A stretch of 64,000 bases of DNA from Roseobacter sp. CCS2. GTDB taxonomy: Bacteria > Pseudomonadota > Alphaproteobacteria > Rhodobacterales > Rhodobacteraceae. Each line of letters starts with the position of its first letter. Position 1 is the stretch's first letter. Where the stretch lies: the NCBI RefSeq assembly GCF_000169435.1, contig NZ_AAYB01000002.1:434001-498000 (forward strand), given 5' to 3'. Positions 35,116 through 44,241 of this stretch are shown here, one piece after another. The position numbers were made by a program, and so were the translations under genes. The notes beneath the pieces were generated by a model. That model was not told where the DNA came from and did not search any database. It saw only the letters and a list, made by a program, of their open reading frames with translations.

Positions 35116-36443
35116 TGGTGGCACTGGCGCTGGTCTGCACTGTCGTCCCTTTTTGGATGGGCGGCCGGTATGGTCTGTTACGCCTTGTGTCGCCCATGCA
35201 TCTGTTGGGCTACTTCTGCGCCTTTGGCTTTCTGGTGAAGGTTACGGTTTATGCCGCCAAGCCTGAATATGCGTTTTACAGCCGCTATATCGATACGCCC
35301 GGTGCCATGCAGACCGGTGCGATTTACCTGGCAGGTTTCATTTTGTTGATGTGCTTGGGGTATCGCTGTGCGGTGCGTCCGATGGATCCGGGCGCTGCCG
35401 TGCAAGAGGCACAGATGATCGCTGCGGGTTTGGCGCGCCAGGGATGGCTTTTTGCGGCGGCGTTTGCGGTAGCCGGGCTAACCTTTGCGCTGCTCTTACA
35501 GGCCCGGGGCATATCGCTGTTGTCGGCGGATTTGCTATCGGCGTTCAATCAGGACAAGCAGATTAATGTGAACAGTGATGGGGTCGGCGCGACGCTGGCC
35601 GGGATCAAAACACTGTTTGTCGTGCCTAAATTCGCTTTTGTGCTTTTGCTGGCGCAAGGGTTGGTGCAGCGCGCAGGATGGCTTTTGATGCAGGCCTTTA
35701 TTCTGGCGATCTTGTTGGTGGTCATCGCGCTGATTTCTGGTGATCGGTTTGAGTTGGTGGAACTGCTGGTTTTTGGCAGCGCCACCTACCTGATGCTTGG
35801 CGGCCCGGTTGGTTTGCGCGCCGTTGCGTCCATGACTGCGGTGGCGGGCGTGGTCTTGTGGTTAAGCGCCTATATGACGGCCCTGCGCGGCACCGAGGCC
35901 GGACTGCTGCATCAGATTGTTGGGTCCACTTATTTTCTGGATATCAATGCGGCTGTTATGGTCACAGATCAGGTTAAACCTGCAAACTATCTGCTGGGTG
36001 AAACCTATGGCTGGTGGACATTTGGCTGGGTGCCACGGGCGATCTGGGTGGAAAAACCGGCGATTGATCTGGGCGTTTTCCTTAAGCGGGATGTGATGGG
36101 GGTGACGACGGGCGGCGCATTCAATGTGACGGGACCGGGCGAGGCTTTCATGAACTTTGGCTGGGCAGGCGCATGCATTGGTTTTGTGCTGGGCTGGATT
36201 TATCGCCGCGCCGAAGTGCTGGTCTTGTCCGCGCGGCTTAGCCTGCGCTATGCAAGTTTTTATCTTTATCCGCTTATCCTTTACCCATTTGTTCAGGCGA
36301 CCCTGCATTCATCGTTCAGCGGTTTCATCGTTGGGGCGTCAGCGCAGGCGGCTTTGATCTTTGCAATGATCGCGCTTTTCGTCCCCCGTTATGACGTCAG
36401 ACCTGTTGGTCGGCGTAGTCCCAGAAAGGCCGCGTATGTTTAA
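35115..36443 (+). CDS. Polysaccharide repeat-unit polymerase-like membrane protein (Wzy-like)
   Basis: Polytopic membrane protein of about 442 residues (10-12 segments) with a large loop around residues 300-350 rich in aromatic and charged residues (PANYLLGETYGWWTFGWVPRAIW), the usual place of the Wzy periplasmic active loop. The ATG at 35115 overlaps the flippase stop as TGATG; a TTG at 35100 with GGAGG 5 bases before it is an equally good start and adds five residues. Identification is by topology and gene context; the family sequence is poorly conserved. Confidence 0.7.
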   Translation: MVALALVCTVVPFWMGGRYGLLRLVSPMHLLGYFCAFGFLVKVTVYAAKPEYAFYSRYIDTPGAMQTGAIYLAGFILLMCLGYRCAVRPMDPGAAVQEAQMIAAGLARQGWLFAAAFAVAGLTFALLLQARGISLLSADLLSAFNQDKQINVNSDGVGATLAGIKTLFVVPKFAFVLLLAQGLVQRAGWLLMQAFILAILLVVIALISGDRFELVELLVFGSATYLMLGGPVGLRAVASMTAVAGVVLWLSAYMTALRGTEAGLLHQIVGSTYFLDINAAVMVTDQVKPANYLLGETYGWWTFGWVPRAIWVEKPAIDLGVFLKRDVMGVTTGGAFNVTGPGEAFMNFGWAGACIGFVLGWIYRRAEVLVLSARLSLRYASFYLYPLILYPFVQATLHSSFSGFIVGASAQAALIFAMIALFVPRYDVRPVGRRSPRKAAYV

Positions 36444-37005
36444 GCTGGGGTTCTGGGGTTTACGCGGGCTCGCAGCCTTACGGCGGCGCGTAGGAACATG
36501 GTTTGCCACACGGCTGCACCGCGCCAGTCTGGCTCACGTTGGTGCAGGCACACGGTTTCAGGCCGGTGTGCGATTTGACCGCCCCAAAACGGTCGAGATC
36601 GGGGCGAACTGCTATTTTTGGCACGGTGTTGGGGCGTCCGCTGAAGGTAACTGTGCATCGCTTAAGATCGGGGATCGGGTGCAGGTGAACCGCTTTGCGC
36701 ATCTGGATACGGTGGGCAGTTTGACGTTGGCCGATGATGTTTTGGTGTCTGAATTTGCGGTAATTTCGACCCATGATCATGGCCATGATCCACACGCACC
36801 ACCCCATCCTGTACCAAAGATAATCGGGCGTGGTGCGTGGATCGGGATGCGCGCGATGATACTGCCGTCTTGCTGTGAAATTGGTGCGTATGCGGTGATT
36901 GGCGCTGGGGCGATTGTGACCCGTGATGTGCCAGCAGGTGCGATTGTGGCAGGTAACCCCGCGCGCGTGATTGGTCACCGCGATGATTGCGAGGCGGCGG
37001 CATGA
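36436..37005 (+). CDS. Left-handed beta-helix acyltransferase (LbH, CatB/NodL-like)
   Basis: Probable O-acetyltransferase that decorates the polysaccharide. Hexapeptide repeats are visible over about residues 45-175 (such as IGDRVQVNRFAHLDTVG, IGRGAWIGMRAMILPSCCEIGAYAVIGAGAIVTRDVPAGAIVAGNPARVI), with a catalytic-type His pair in STHDHGHD. The ATG at 36436 has AAAGG just upstream and overlaps the polymerase end by 8 bases. The next gene starts in its ATGA stop. Confidence 0.88.
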   Translation: MFKLGFWGLRGLAALRRRVGTWFATRLHRASLAHVGAGTRFQAGVRFDRPKTVEIGANCYFWHGVGASAEGNCASLKIGDRVQVNRFAHLDTVGSLTLADDVLVSEFAVISTHDHGHDPHAPPHPVPKIIGRGAWIGMRAMILPSCCEIGAYAVIGAGAIVTRDVPAGAIVAGNPARVIGHRDDCEAAA

Positions 37006-38138
37006 AAGTTCTGCATGTGGTTCCCACGTTCTATCCAGCAACTTATTGGGGTGGGCCGATCTGGTCGACAAAGGCGATTTGTGATGGGATTTCGGGATTA
37101 GCGGATGTTGATCTGCGCGTGCTGACGTCAGACGCGGCGGGCCCTGCGATCAACAGCCGCGTCACCCCAGCCGCGTTGCCGTATCCTGTACATTATGCGC
37201 GCCGTGTCGCGGGCCACTGCATTGCGCCGGATTTACTGGCGCGCTTGCCTGGTGCACTCCAATGGGCGGATATCGTGCATGTTACAGGCACCTACAACAT
37301 GCCGACGCTGCCTGCGTTTATGTTGGCGCGCGCGTTGGGCAAGCCTTTGGTCTGGTCCCCGCGTGGCGCGTTGCAAGCAACCGAAGATTGGCCGGATGCG
37401 CCGCATCTGGGCATCAAACGCGGGTTTGAGCGTGTCGCAAATATTCTACGTCCACGCAACGCCGTGCTGCACGTCACCGCCCAACAAGAGGCGCGGCAAA
37501 GCCTGCGCAGGCTTGGGGCGATGGCGCATGTGGTTATTCCCAATGCCGTTGATGTGCCCGCCGTAGAGGCACGCCAGCCCATAGCAGGCGCGCGCCGCCG
37601 TTTGATGTTCCTCAGCCGTTTGCACCCTAAAAAGGGGCTTGAGGCGCTTTTTGATGCAATGGCGCATTTGCCGGCGGCCTTTACACTCGACATTTATGGC
37701 ACGGGTGATGCGTCCTACGTGCGGACGCTGAAGATGCGTGCGCGGCTGTCAAACGGGCGCATTCGCCTACACGGCCATGTTGAAGGTGCAGCAAAAGCGG
37801 GTGCTTTTGCGCGCGCCGATCTTTTTATACTTCCCTCACACTCTGAAAATTTTGGCATCGTGGTGGCCGAAGCTTTGGCCCATGCCGTCCCGGTCCTTAC
37901 GACGCAAACGACCCCTTGGCAGGGCCTTGACCGGTATGGATGCGGGCGTTGCATCGACTTACGACACAGTGATCTGGCCGCTGAAATTGCGCGGCTCGCG
38001 GCGCTTGACCTGATAGATATGGGGCAACGTGGGCGTGCATGGGTGCGCCGTGATTTTTCGACAACCGCGATGGTTGATGGGTTCGAGACGCTTTATCGCG
38101 GGCTGGTGTCCCACAACCGCCAAGAGGCTGTCGCATGA
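37002..38138 (+). CDS. Family 4 glycosyltransferase
   Basis: Retaining GT-B glycosyltransferase of 378 residues. It opens MKVLHVVPTFYPATYWGGP and carries the C-terminal nucleotide-sugar-binding domain with LFLSRLHPKKGLEAL (in the form RRLMFLSRLHPKKG), and the EX7E motif in HSENFGIVVAEALA. Start and stop overlap the neighbours as ATGA, so the polysaccharide genes form one tightly coupled operon. Donor and acceptor cannot be told from sequence. Confidence 0.9.
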   Translation: MKVLHVVPTFYPATYWGGPIWSTKAICDGISGLADVDLRVLTSDAAGPAINSRVTPAALPYPVHYARRVAGHCIAPDLLARLPGALQWADIVHVTGTYNMPTLPAFMLARALGKPLVWSPRGALQATEDWPDAPHLGIKRGFERVANILRPRNAVLHVTAQQEARQSLRRLGAMAHVVIPNAVDVPAVEARQPIAGARRRLMFLSRLHPKKGLEALFDAMAHLPAAFTLDIYGTGDASYVRTLKMRARLSNGRIRLHGHVEGAAKAGAFARADLFILPSHSENFGIVVAEALAHAVPVLTTQTTPWQGLDRYGCGRCIDLRHSDLAAEIARLAALDLIDMGQRGRAWVRRDFSTTAMVDGFETLYRGLVSHNRQEAVA

Positions 38139-39052
38139 CACATTTGACTGTGATCATCCTGACCTACAACGAGGCCAAGCATATCGCGCGCGCGATCGCG
38201 TCGGTGCAGTGTGTTGCAACACGTATTCTGGTTGTCGATAGCTGTTCAACAGATGCCACCGTGCGGATCGCCACCGATCTGGGCGCGCAGGTACTGCACA
38301 ACCCTTGGACCAATCACGCGGCACAGTTCAATTGGGCGTTGGATCAGATCGCGGGGGCACCCGGATGGGTGCTGCGGCTGGACGCAGATGAGGTGATCAC
38401 TGATACGCTTGCCACAGAAATTGCGGCAGGGCTCCCTGATGTGGATGGCTGCTATGTAGGCCGGGGCATCATATTTATGGGTCAAGCTGTACGCCATGGT
38501 GGTGTGTTTCCGGTGCCAACACTGCGCTTGTTTCGCAATGGCCGTGCGCGATGCGAGCAGCGCTGGATGGATGAACATATCGTTGCGCCGGGCCCTACGG
38601 TTCATCTGCGCGGGCAGGTTATTGATGATAATCGCAACCCGCTTGATTGGTGGGTGGCCAAGCATAATGGGTACGCCAGCCGCGAAGTTGTGGACATTCT
38701 GAATACCCAATATGGGTTTTTGCCCGCATCACAAGCGCTGCCGGGGAAAGGCGGTGCCGCGATCAAGCGCTGGATCAAGCGCCATATTTATGCGCGCTTG
38801 CCCGCAGGGCTGCGTGCGGGAGCATATTTTTTCTATCGGTACGTTTTGCGCGGTGGTTTTCGCGACGGTTCGCAGGCACGCGTGTTTCATGTGCTTCAGG
38901 GGTTTTGGTATCGCTATCTGGTTGATGCAAAACTAGCCGAAGTGCGGCGGCACATGACCGTGACAGGTGCTGCGCCAGTGGATGCGATCCGCGACGTGCT
39001 TGGCGTTGACGTGATCCCAACCGCGCAATCAATAAAGGAGCCTGCTGCATGA
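38135..39052 (+). CDS. Family 2 glycosyltransferase
   Basis: Inverting GT-A enzyme of 305 residues: LTVIILTYNEAKHIARAIASV, then VVDSCSTDAT and the metal-binding WVLRLDADEVI. A C-terminal extension (about 200-305) with a hydrophobic stretch (AYFFYRYVLRGGF) suggests membrane contact. It resembles WaaE/KdtX-like transferases that add core or capsule sugars. Both ends overlap neighbours by 4 bases. Confidence 0.9.
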   Translation: MTHLTVIILTYNEAKHIARAIASVQCVATRILVVDSCSTDATVRIATDLGAQVLHNPWTNHAAQFNWALDQIAGAPGWVLRLDADEVITDTLATEIAAGLPDVDGCYVGRGIIFMGQAVRHGGVFPVPTLRLFRNGRARCEQRWMDEHIVAPGPTVHLRGQVIDDNRNPLDWWVAKHNGYASREVVDILNTQYGFLPASQALPGKGGAAIKRWIKRHIYARLPAGLRAGAYFFYRYVLRGGFRDGSQARVFHVLQGFWYRYLVDAKLAEVRRHMTVTGAAPVDAIRDVLGVDVIPTAQSIKEPAA

Positions 39053-39795
39053 AAATTTCAGTTGTCACTGCGGTGATGAATGGCCGCGACACCTTGCCTG
39101 CTATGTTGGATAGTTTGCGGACGCAAACATATGTCGACGTGGAACATGTGGTGCAGGATGGTGGTTCAACCGATAGCACGCTGGCATATCTGCATGCAGA
39201 AGGGCATCCCAACATGGTGCTGCAATCCAGCCCGGACAGCGGTATCTATGATGCCATAAATCAGGGTATTCGCCGTGCGACGGGCGACATTGTGGGGCTG
39301 TTGCATGCCGATGATACCTTGGCCGCGCCCGATGTGTTGGCGCAAGTGGCTGATGCGCTGGCCAACCCAGAAATAGACGGCGTTTACGGTGATTTGCAGT
39401 ATGTGGCCCGCGATGATGCGTCCCGCGTGATCCGTAATTGGACAGCAGGTCCTTACTCTGCGGCCCATTTAAAACGGGGTTGGATGCCGCCGCACCCTAC
39501 ACTTTATCTGCGGCGCGAGGTATTTGCGCGCTCTGGTCTTTATGACACGAGCTACCGGATTGCTGGCGACTATGAAGCGATGTTGCGCTTTCTGACCTCA
39601 GGCAAAGTGCGTTTGGGCTATATCCCGCAGGTGATGGTCCAAATGAAAATGGGCGGTGTCAGTAACCGGTCATTCGCCCACATGATCCGCAAAAGCCGCG
39701 AAGATTACCGCGCGATCCGGCGACATGGCGTTGGGGGCGTTGGTACGCTGGTGGCGAAAAACCTGTCCAAGCTAGGGCAGTTTCGGACAGTTTGA
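39049..39795 (+). CDS. Family 2 glycosyltransferase
   Basis: Small GT-A enzyme of 248 residues: MKISVVTAVMNGRDTLPAMLDSL, HVVQDGGSTDST, and GLLHADDTLA for the metal site; RGWMPPHPTLYLRR is typical of the WcaA/PssE-like transferases of colanic-acid-type clusters. Last gene of the rightward polysaccharide operon; a convergent small gene follows 37 bases on. Confidence 0.9.
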   Translation: MKISVVTAVMNGRDTLPAMLDSLRTQTYVDVEHVVQDGGSTDSTLAYLHAEGHPNMVLQSSPDSGIYDAINQGIRRATGDIVGLLHADDTLAAPDVLAQVADALANPEIDGVYGDLQYVARDDASRVIRNWTAGPYSAAHLKRGWMPPHPTLYLRREVFARSGLYDTSYRIAGDYEAMLRFLTSGKVRLGYIPQVMVQMKMGGVSNRSFAHMIRKSREDYRAIRRHGVGGVGTLVAKNLSKLGQFRTV

Positions 39796-39832
39796 TCCGG
39801 CGTCAGCCTATCCGTTTTGTCAGCAAAAACTG

Positions 39833-40342
39833 TTATTCACTTGCCGCGCAGGCAAGTGCCAGTGTTCTGACGGCTGCTGCAACCTCATCAGGTTTGTCGG
39901 TTTGTATATGAAACTTGCTGATGCGGGTTTCGCCGCTGTTACAGTAAGCGGTACAGGTATCGCGGGCATGGGTCACATGGCGCACGGTGTTCGCCGAAAA
40001 GCGCGTGTGGATATCGACAAAGCTGCCCCACGCATCCGTTTGTCCGATGGTGATCGCATCAGGATCTGCATCGCGCAGTGCAATGGTGCTGCCCCCAATG
40101 GCGTGTACATTGCCTGCGGTCAGCGCAAGTGTCGTGTTGGTGACAGACCCTAGCGTGCAGGTGTCTTCTTCTTTGTATTCATAGGTTATTTCACCTGATC
40201 CATCAGCGTCGTCATAGATGTCAGACGCATCCGTATTCGCAAGCAAGACAGCCAAAGCGGCATCATAACTTTCGGTAGTTTGCGCCATGGCACCAGTCGA
40301 AAAGACGACTGCCCCGACCAGAGAAAGAGTGCGATATATCAT
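39833..40342 (-). CDS. Secreted protein of unknown function
   Basis: A 169-residue protein with signal peptide MIYRTLSLVGAVVFSTGAMAQ and a mature part with five cysteines in pairs (DTCTLGS, DTCTAYC), probably disulfide-linked. I recognise no motif. It lies between the polysaccharide operon and cdsA and is likely monocistronic. Confidence 0.65.
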   Translation of the reverse strand: MIYRTLSLVGAVVFSTGAMAQTTESYDAALAVLLANTDASDIYDDADGSGEITYEYKEEDTCTLGSVTNTTLALTAGNVHAIGGSTIALRDADPDAITIGQTDAWGSFVDIHTRFSANTVRHVTHARDTCTAYCNSGETRISKFHIQTDKPDEVAAAVRTLALACAASE

Positions 40343-40379
40343 GTTAAAAATCCTTGGCGTTATGGACGCAGTTCACCCG

Positions 40380-41321
40380 CTACGTATAGAAATACTTGGT
40401 CAGGTGGTAGAAAATTGGGGCAGCAAAGATCACACTGTCAAGCTGGTCAACAAAGCCGCCCTGACCGGGGATCAGATGCGACCAGTCTTTGACCCCCCGG
40501 TCGCGCTTGATTGATGCGACGACCAGACTGCCGAACATGCCCACCAATGACGCCGTGCCTGCCATGGCCATGGCCCCGAAGACGCCAAAGGGTGTGATCC
40601 AGTTCAGCAGCGCGCCAACCAGCATCGCAGACCCAACGCCGCAAAGCACACCTTCCCATGTTTTAGGCGACAGACCCGGTGCAATTTGCGTGCGCCCTAC
40701 CCGGCGACCAAAAAAGTATTCCAGCAGGTCGCCAAACTGCACGACCATGACAAGGAACGCGACCAGTAGTAGCGAACGGTCACCATATCCACTGATATCA
40801 AGGTTCATCAGTGCAGGCACATGGCTGACACAGAATACTGCAATCATCAGCGCCCATTGCGTTTCGGCGACCCGCATCAGAAAGCGATCAGGATTGCCGC
40901 GTAGGGCAGACACAATCGGCAAGAGCAGGAAGGCGTAGACCGGGATGAAAATGGAATAGAGCCCATCCCAGCCAAGACCGACAAAAACATATTGCAGTGG
41001 CAAAACTGCAAAAAACCCAAGGGCCAGCGACAGGTGATCCGCCTGTGCTTTGGTGGTCAGTGTCAGGAATTCGCGCAACGCGGCGAAGGACGCAAAGGCG
41101 AAAAGCACCATCACCCCGATCCGGCCCATCAGCAGGGCAAAACCCACAAACGCCACCATGCCCCACCAGCTTTGCACGCGGGTCATGTAGGTATCTAGGA
41201 CAGGATTGTTGAAACCGGGGTCTTCACGGGCGCGCAGCACTTCGCCCAGAAACGTCAGCGCAATCAGGATACCGAAACTGCCGATGGTTAGCAGCAGGAT
41301 GTCTGTCATCGTGTCGGTCAT
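40380..41321 (-). CDS. cdsA: Phosphatidate cytidylyltransferase
   Basis: Makes CDP-diacylglycerol from phosphatidate and CTP in the inner membrane. About eight membrane segments; the C-terminal signature reads SIKRDRGVKDWSHLIPGQGGFVDQLDSV, which departs from the usual HGG and DR at two points (QGG, DQ) but keeps the KD and the final Asp. SPKTWEG is also typical. GAGGTG stands before the ATG. It overlaps the upstream plsC gene as ATGA, which makes biochemical sense as successive steps of phospholipid synthesis. Confidence 0.88.
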   Translation of the reverse strand: MTDTMTDILLLTIGSFGILIALTFLGEVLRAREDPGFNNPVLDTYMTRVQSWWGMVAFVGFALLMGRIGVMVLFAFASFAALREFLTLTTKAQADHLSLALGFFAVLPLQYVFVGLGWDGLYSIFIPVYAFLLLPIVSALRGNPDRFLMRVAETQWALMIAVFCVSHVPALMNLDISGYGDRSLLLVAFLVMVVQFGDLLEYFFGRRVGRTQIAPGLSPKTWEGVLCGVGSAMLVGALLNWITPFGVFGAMAMAGTASLVGMFGSLVVASIKRDRGVKDWSHLIPGQGGFVDQLDSVIFAAPIFYHLTKYFYT

Positions 41322-41959
41322 GTCCGCACCTCTGGGCGCTGGGCCAATAGGGCGTCGGACGCACGTTTAAGAAAGTCATCCTTGCTTTCGTCGTCGCGCA
41401 CATGGATCGGTTCGCCGAAGGTGACCGTGCAAATCAAGGGTAGGGGAATGATTTCGCCTTTGGGCATAATCTCGGTCAGGTTGGCGACCCATGTGGGGAC
41501 CAGATCAACCTCTGGCCGGGCGACCCCCATGTTATAAAGCCCTGCTTTGAACGGCAGTAACGGATCATCGGTCATATTGCGGTTGCCTTCGGGAAAGATG
41601 ATCAGCGATGACCCTTCGTCGAGCGCCGCAATAATCTTATCCATCGGTTTGTCTTTCACCTCTGGTCGGCGGTCGACCAGGACACAGTTAAAAACCTCGG
41701 GGCCGACAAATGCGCGTATCTTGTTTTTCAGCCAGTAATCCGCCGCCGCCACCGGGCGGACCGTGCGCCGCATGGATGGCGGCAGGACCGACCAGATCAT
41801 CGGCATATCGGCGTTGCTGGTGTGGTTGGCGAAATAGACGCGTTGGCGCGGGACCGGTTCGATCCCTTTCCAGTCGGCGCGCACCGCCGTAATGGCGCGG
41901 GCGAAGATACGGATGGATTGCCCAACGATCCGGGCTGCAAACTGACGCAAGAATTTCAT
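41318..41959 (-). CDS. 1-acyl-sn-glycerol-3-phosphate acyltransferase family protein
   Basis: PlsC-type acyltransferase making phosphatidic acid, the substrate of the coupled cdsA gene. The catalytic H-x4-D is NHTSNAD, and the glycerol-phosphate site is FPEGNR. The ATG at 41959 gives 213 residues; longer in-frame starts would run through the terminator of the gene upstream (41992-42030), so they are unlikely. Confidence 0.88.
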   Translation of the reverse strand: MKFLRQFAARIVGQSIRIFARAITAVRADWKGIEPVPRQRVYFANHTSNADMPMIWSVLPPSMRRTVRPVAAADYWLKNKIRAFVGPEVFNCVLVDRRPEVKDKPMDKIIAALDEGSSLIIFPEGNRNMTDDPLLPFKAGLYNMGVARPEVDLVPTWVANLTEIMPKGEIIPLPLICTVTFGEPIHVRDDESKDDFLKRASDALLAQRPEVRT

Positions 41960-41991
41960 GGAACCAACTTTGGCGAAGGGAGGGACAATTG

Positions 41992-42030
41992 AAAAGCAAA
42001 AAGCCCCGCCCCCGGGGAAAGGGGCAGGGC
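41992..42030 (-). terminator. Terminator of the pspA-yiaA operon (minus strand)
   Basis: On the minus strand GCCCTGCCCC (from 42030) pairs with GGGGCGGGGC (to 42003), with one G-T wobble, followed by TTTTTGCTTTT. It lies 15 bases after the stop at 42045. Confidence 0.85.
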
Positions 42031-42044
42031 AATTATGTCGGTGA

Positions 42045-42323
42045 TCAGAGGGGTTCGCCGACATAATCCTCTAGCAGTTTTTCGTTCTTGGCGGCCTCCA
42101 AGCGCTGAATGCGATCTTCTGACATACGCTCATCGAAGCGGTATTTGACGAAGTTCACCAGTGACAGGGTCAGCATCATAACGGAGATGGCCCAGAACCC
42201 TTTGGTTGACAGTGGCACATCGGTTGACAGCCAGAGCGAGATACCGAGCATCGCGTAGGCGACACCTACACCCAGCAGGTTGACGAACATGATCAGGCCG
42301 TTGTCGGATTTATTGTTAAACAT
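42045..42323 (-). CDS. YiaA/YiaB family inner membrane protein
   Basis: A 92-residue protein with two membrane helices (about 10-31 and 42-60) and the family features GVAYAMLGISLWLS and GFWAISVMMLTLSLVNFVKY. The tail (about 65-92) is charged. It directly follows pspA, 37 bases apart, and both appear under TetR control. Function of the family is not known. Confidence 0.85.
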   Translation of the reverse strand: MFNNKSDNGLIMFVNLLGVGVAYAMLGISLWLSTDVPLSTKGFWAISVMMLTLSLVNFVKYRFDERMSEDRIQRLEAAKNEKLLEDYVGEPL

Positions 42324-42360
42324 TGGATTTTCCTTTCAAGAGGGGGGATGTGTAGAGGGT

Positions 42361-43041
42361 TTATTTCTTGTTTGATTTCAGGCGGGCCAGCACATCATCG
42401 GCTGTGGCGCGGGTCGCGCTGCCAAAACCTGCGTCGGCCATGCGGTCGGTCAGGCTGTCGCCATCCAGATCGCTGTTGATCTCGGCCAGGATCTCGGTCC
42501 GCTCAAACGGGTCATCCTTGCCCAGCACACGGCTGATCAGTTCTTCAGCTTCTTCGACGCTGCCGTGTGTCACGCCAGTTTTGACCATCTGCACCTGAAT
42601 ATTTTGCTCACGGCGCACGGCACGGGCCTGAATGGCACCTTGTTTGAGGTCGATAATCCGGCGATGGCCGCTTTCGATCGATGTGCGCAAGCGCATGACT
42701 TTTTGGTCCAAGCGGTCAAGCGTCTCACTGCGGACGGTGAGTTCATTTTCCATGTTGGCAATGGCGCGGGCGGCCTCTTCGGCCATATCTTCGCGGTCAT
42801 TGTCCAGCGCTTCTTTGGCGCGTTTGGTCAGGTCGCTGATACGGGTCTTCAGGGCGGCATGCTGCTTTTCCTCGGACCGCTGACGCTGGATCAGGCTGGC
42901 AAGGGTCGCTTTTGCGGCGCGCAGGCTGTTTTCGCTTTCGCGGATTTTCTGGTCGATCAACTCGATTGCAAAGGCATCACGCACGCGGTCTTCGGCGCGG
43001 GCGTTCTGACCGTTGATCAGTGTGGCAAGTGTCTTAAACAT
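42361..43041 (-). CDS. PspA/IM30 family membrane-protecting protein
   Basis: Member of the PspA/Vipp1 family (bacterial relatives of ESCRT-III) that coat and mend damaged inner membrane. The 226 residues are almost wholly helical: a start MFKTLATLINGQNARAED, then long coiled coils (about 25-155) rich in Arg, Glu and Ala, and a variable C-terminal part. No PspF- or PspBC-like partner is near. Two TGAAC-N3-GTTCA operators precede it, so it is probably repressed by the TetR protein encoded just upstream on the same strand. Confidence 0.85.
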   Translation of the reverse strand: MFKTLATLINGQNARAEDRVRDAFAIELIDQKIRESENSLRAAKATLASLIQRQRSEEKQHAALKTRISDLTKRAKEALDNDREDMAEEAARAIANMENELTVRSETLDRLDQKVMRLRTSIESGHRRIIDLKQGAIQARAVRREQNIQVQMVKTGVTHGSVEEAEELISRVLGKDDPFERTEILAEINSDLDGDSLTDRMADAGFGSATRATADDVLARLKSNKK

Positions 43042-43067
43042 GGGTCTCTCCGTTTCATTTTAGTGCT

Positions 43068-43139
43068 TGAACAATGTTCATGAAATAGAGATAGCGAATC
43101 TGATTTCTTATTGCAAGAAAAATATTGAACATTGTTCAA
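43068..43139. promoter_or_regulatory. Pair of TetR-type operators before pspA
   Basis: TGAACAATGTTCA (43068-43080) and TTGAACATTGTTCAA (43125-43139) are near-perfect palindromes of the same TGAAC-N3-GTTCA type, 58 bases apart, in the gap between tetR and pspA. Confidence 0.7.
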
Positions 43140-43143
43140 ATAA

Positions 43144-43740
43144 CTACGGAGAGGCTGCAAACTGCCTTAAAACAAGGGCGATCATCCGGTCGATATATTC
43201 TGTTGAGACACCGGCGCTGGCCTCATCCAGCCCCAAAAGCACGATGCCATGCACAGAAGAGAACAGCGCGCGGGTCAGTAAGGCGAGTTCTTCGGCATCC
43301 CGGCCGGGGAAAATCACCGCCAACGGATCAGAGATATAAGTGAAAAGCTGTCCCATCTCTTGCAGATACCAATCGGGGGCCGCTTCACCCGGCGCGCGTT
43401 CAATATCAAAAAGGGCGCGCCAGCTCAGATGGTTACCCGCCGCAAACGCGTGATAGGCTTGCGCCATCACAATCAGCTGCTCGACGGGGTCCTCGGGGGC
43501 ATCGGCCAACGCCTCGGCCACATCGGCCCCAAGCCGGTGAAATGTCCGCGCATTTACAGCCAGTGCCAGATCGGTCAGATCGCCGAAGACATTGTAGATG
43601 GCGCCGACGGCACAGCCTGCATCTTTGGCCAGATCACGGGCACGCAGGGCGCTGAGGCCGTCGTGCGCAATCGTTCGTTCGGCAATGAGGATCAGCTTGT
43701 CGCGTAGTTCCTGCCGCCGGATTTCGGTTTTTGTCGCCAT
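43144..43740 (-). CDS. TetR/AcrR family repressor
   Basis: A 198-residue one-component regulator. The N-terminal HTH (about 8-55) reads LILIAERTIAHDGLSALRARDLAKDAGCAVGAIYNVFGDLTDLALAVNARTF in the usual three-helix order; the C-terminal ligand domain (about 75-195) is of the TetR_C type. It is upstream of and co-directional with pspA-yiaA; matching operators flank it, one before its own start and two before pspA, suggesting autoregulation and control of that operon. Ligand unknown. Confidence 0.88.
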   Translation of the reverse strand: MATKTEIRRQELRDKLILIAERTIAHDGLSALRARDLAKDAGCAVGAIYNVFGDLTDLALAVNARTFHRLGADVAEALADAPEDPVEQLIVMAQAYHAFAAGNHLSWRALFDIERAPGEAAPDWYLQEMGQLFTYISDPLAVIFPGRDAEELALLTRALFSSVHGIVLLGLDEASAGVSTEYIDRMIALVLRQFAASP

Positions 43741-43756
43741 GTCATCCTCATTTCAA

Positions 43757-43769
43757 TGAACGCAGTTCA
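43757..43769. promoter_or_regulatory. TetR-type operator before tetR
   Basis: TGAACGCAGTTCA matches the arms of the two operators before pspA (TGAAC-N3-GTTCA) and stands 16 bases upstream of the tetR start, as expected for autoregulation. Confidence 0.65.
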
Positions 43770-43840
43770 ATGATAGGAGAGGTTGGCTGGGTTGGAAAGG
43801 TGTTCGGGACGTTTGACGAAAATATGGATCATGGGTGATC

Positions 43841-43864
43841 GTCCGCTATGCGGACAAACCGGAC
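43841..43864 (-). repeat. Copy of a recurrent intergenic sequence (TTTGTCCGC-TAGC family)
   Basis: On the minus strand this reads GGTTTGTCCGCATAGCGGAC, closely similar to the copy at 16596-16620, again with a short CCGC-ATA-GCGG hairpin. Confidence 0.5.
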
Positions 43865-44241
43865 TTGTGCACGTGCGGCGTTTGCTCACGCAGAAAGATT
43901 TCGCCAGCGCAGCGTCAATCATACGACAATATAGCCGGATCATCGAACCGGTCATTTAAAACGGCCAACTTTGAATACATGCTGTCCAGTCTATTGCATT
44001 CGTTTTTCCAAAAGAGCGACACTCAAAATCAATGTGCACTCTTGACTCACTCAGAGGTGCTGGTCTGCGGATGGCTCGTAGAAGACTTGGGGTACGGCAT
44101 GGGTATGATACTGGCTTCTGGAAGCTGTTTTTCTACAAACAACGGCAGGTAAGAGTCGTGAAACCGAAATCTGACCAACAACACTGGTAAGTTCTGTGGC
44201 AAGTAGTTAGTGCATTTTGCAATCTTTAAGTCGGTCCCAGA

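Larger units (their letters stand above)
43741..44241. other. Intergenic stretch before the LOV-dynamin cluster
   Basis: About 500 bases without a convincing gene. It holds the tetR-proximal operator (43757-43769) and one copy of the recurrent intergenic sequence (43841-43864). Any promoter of the cluster that follows must lie here, but I can point to no clear -35/-10 pair. Confidence 0.5.
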
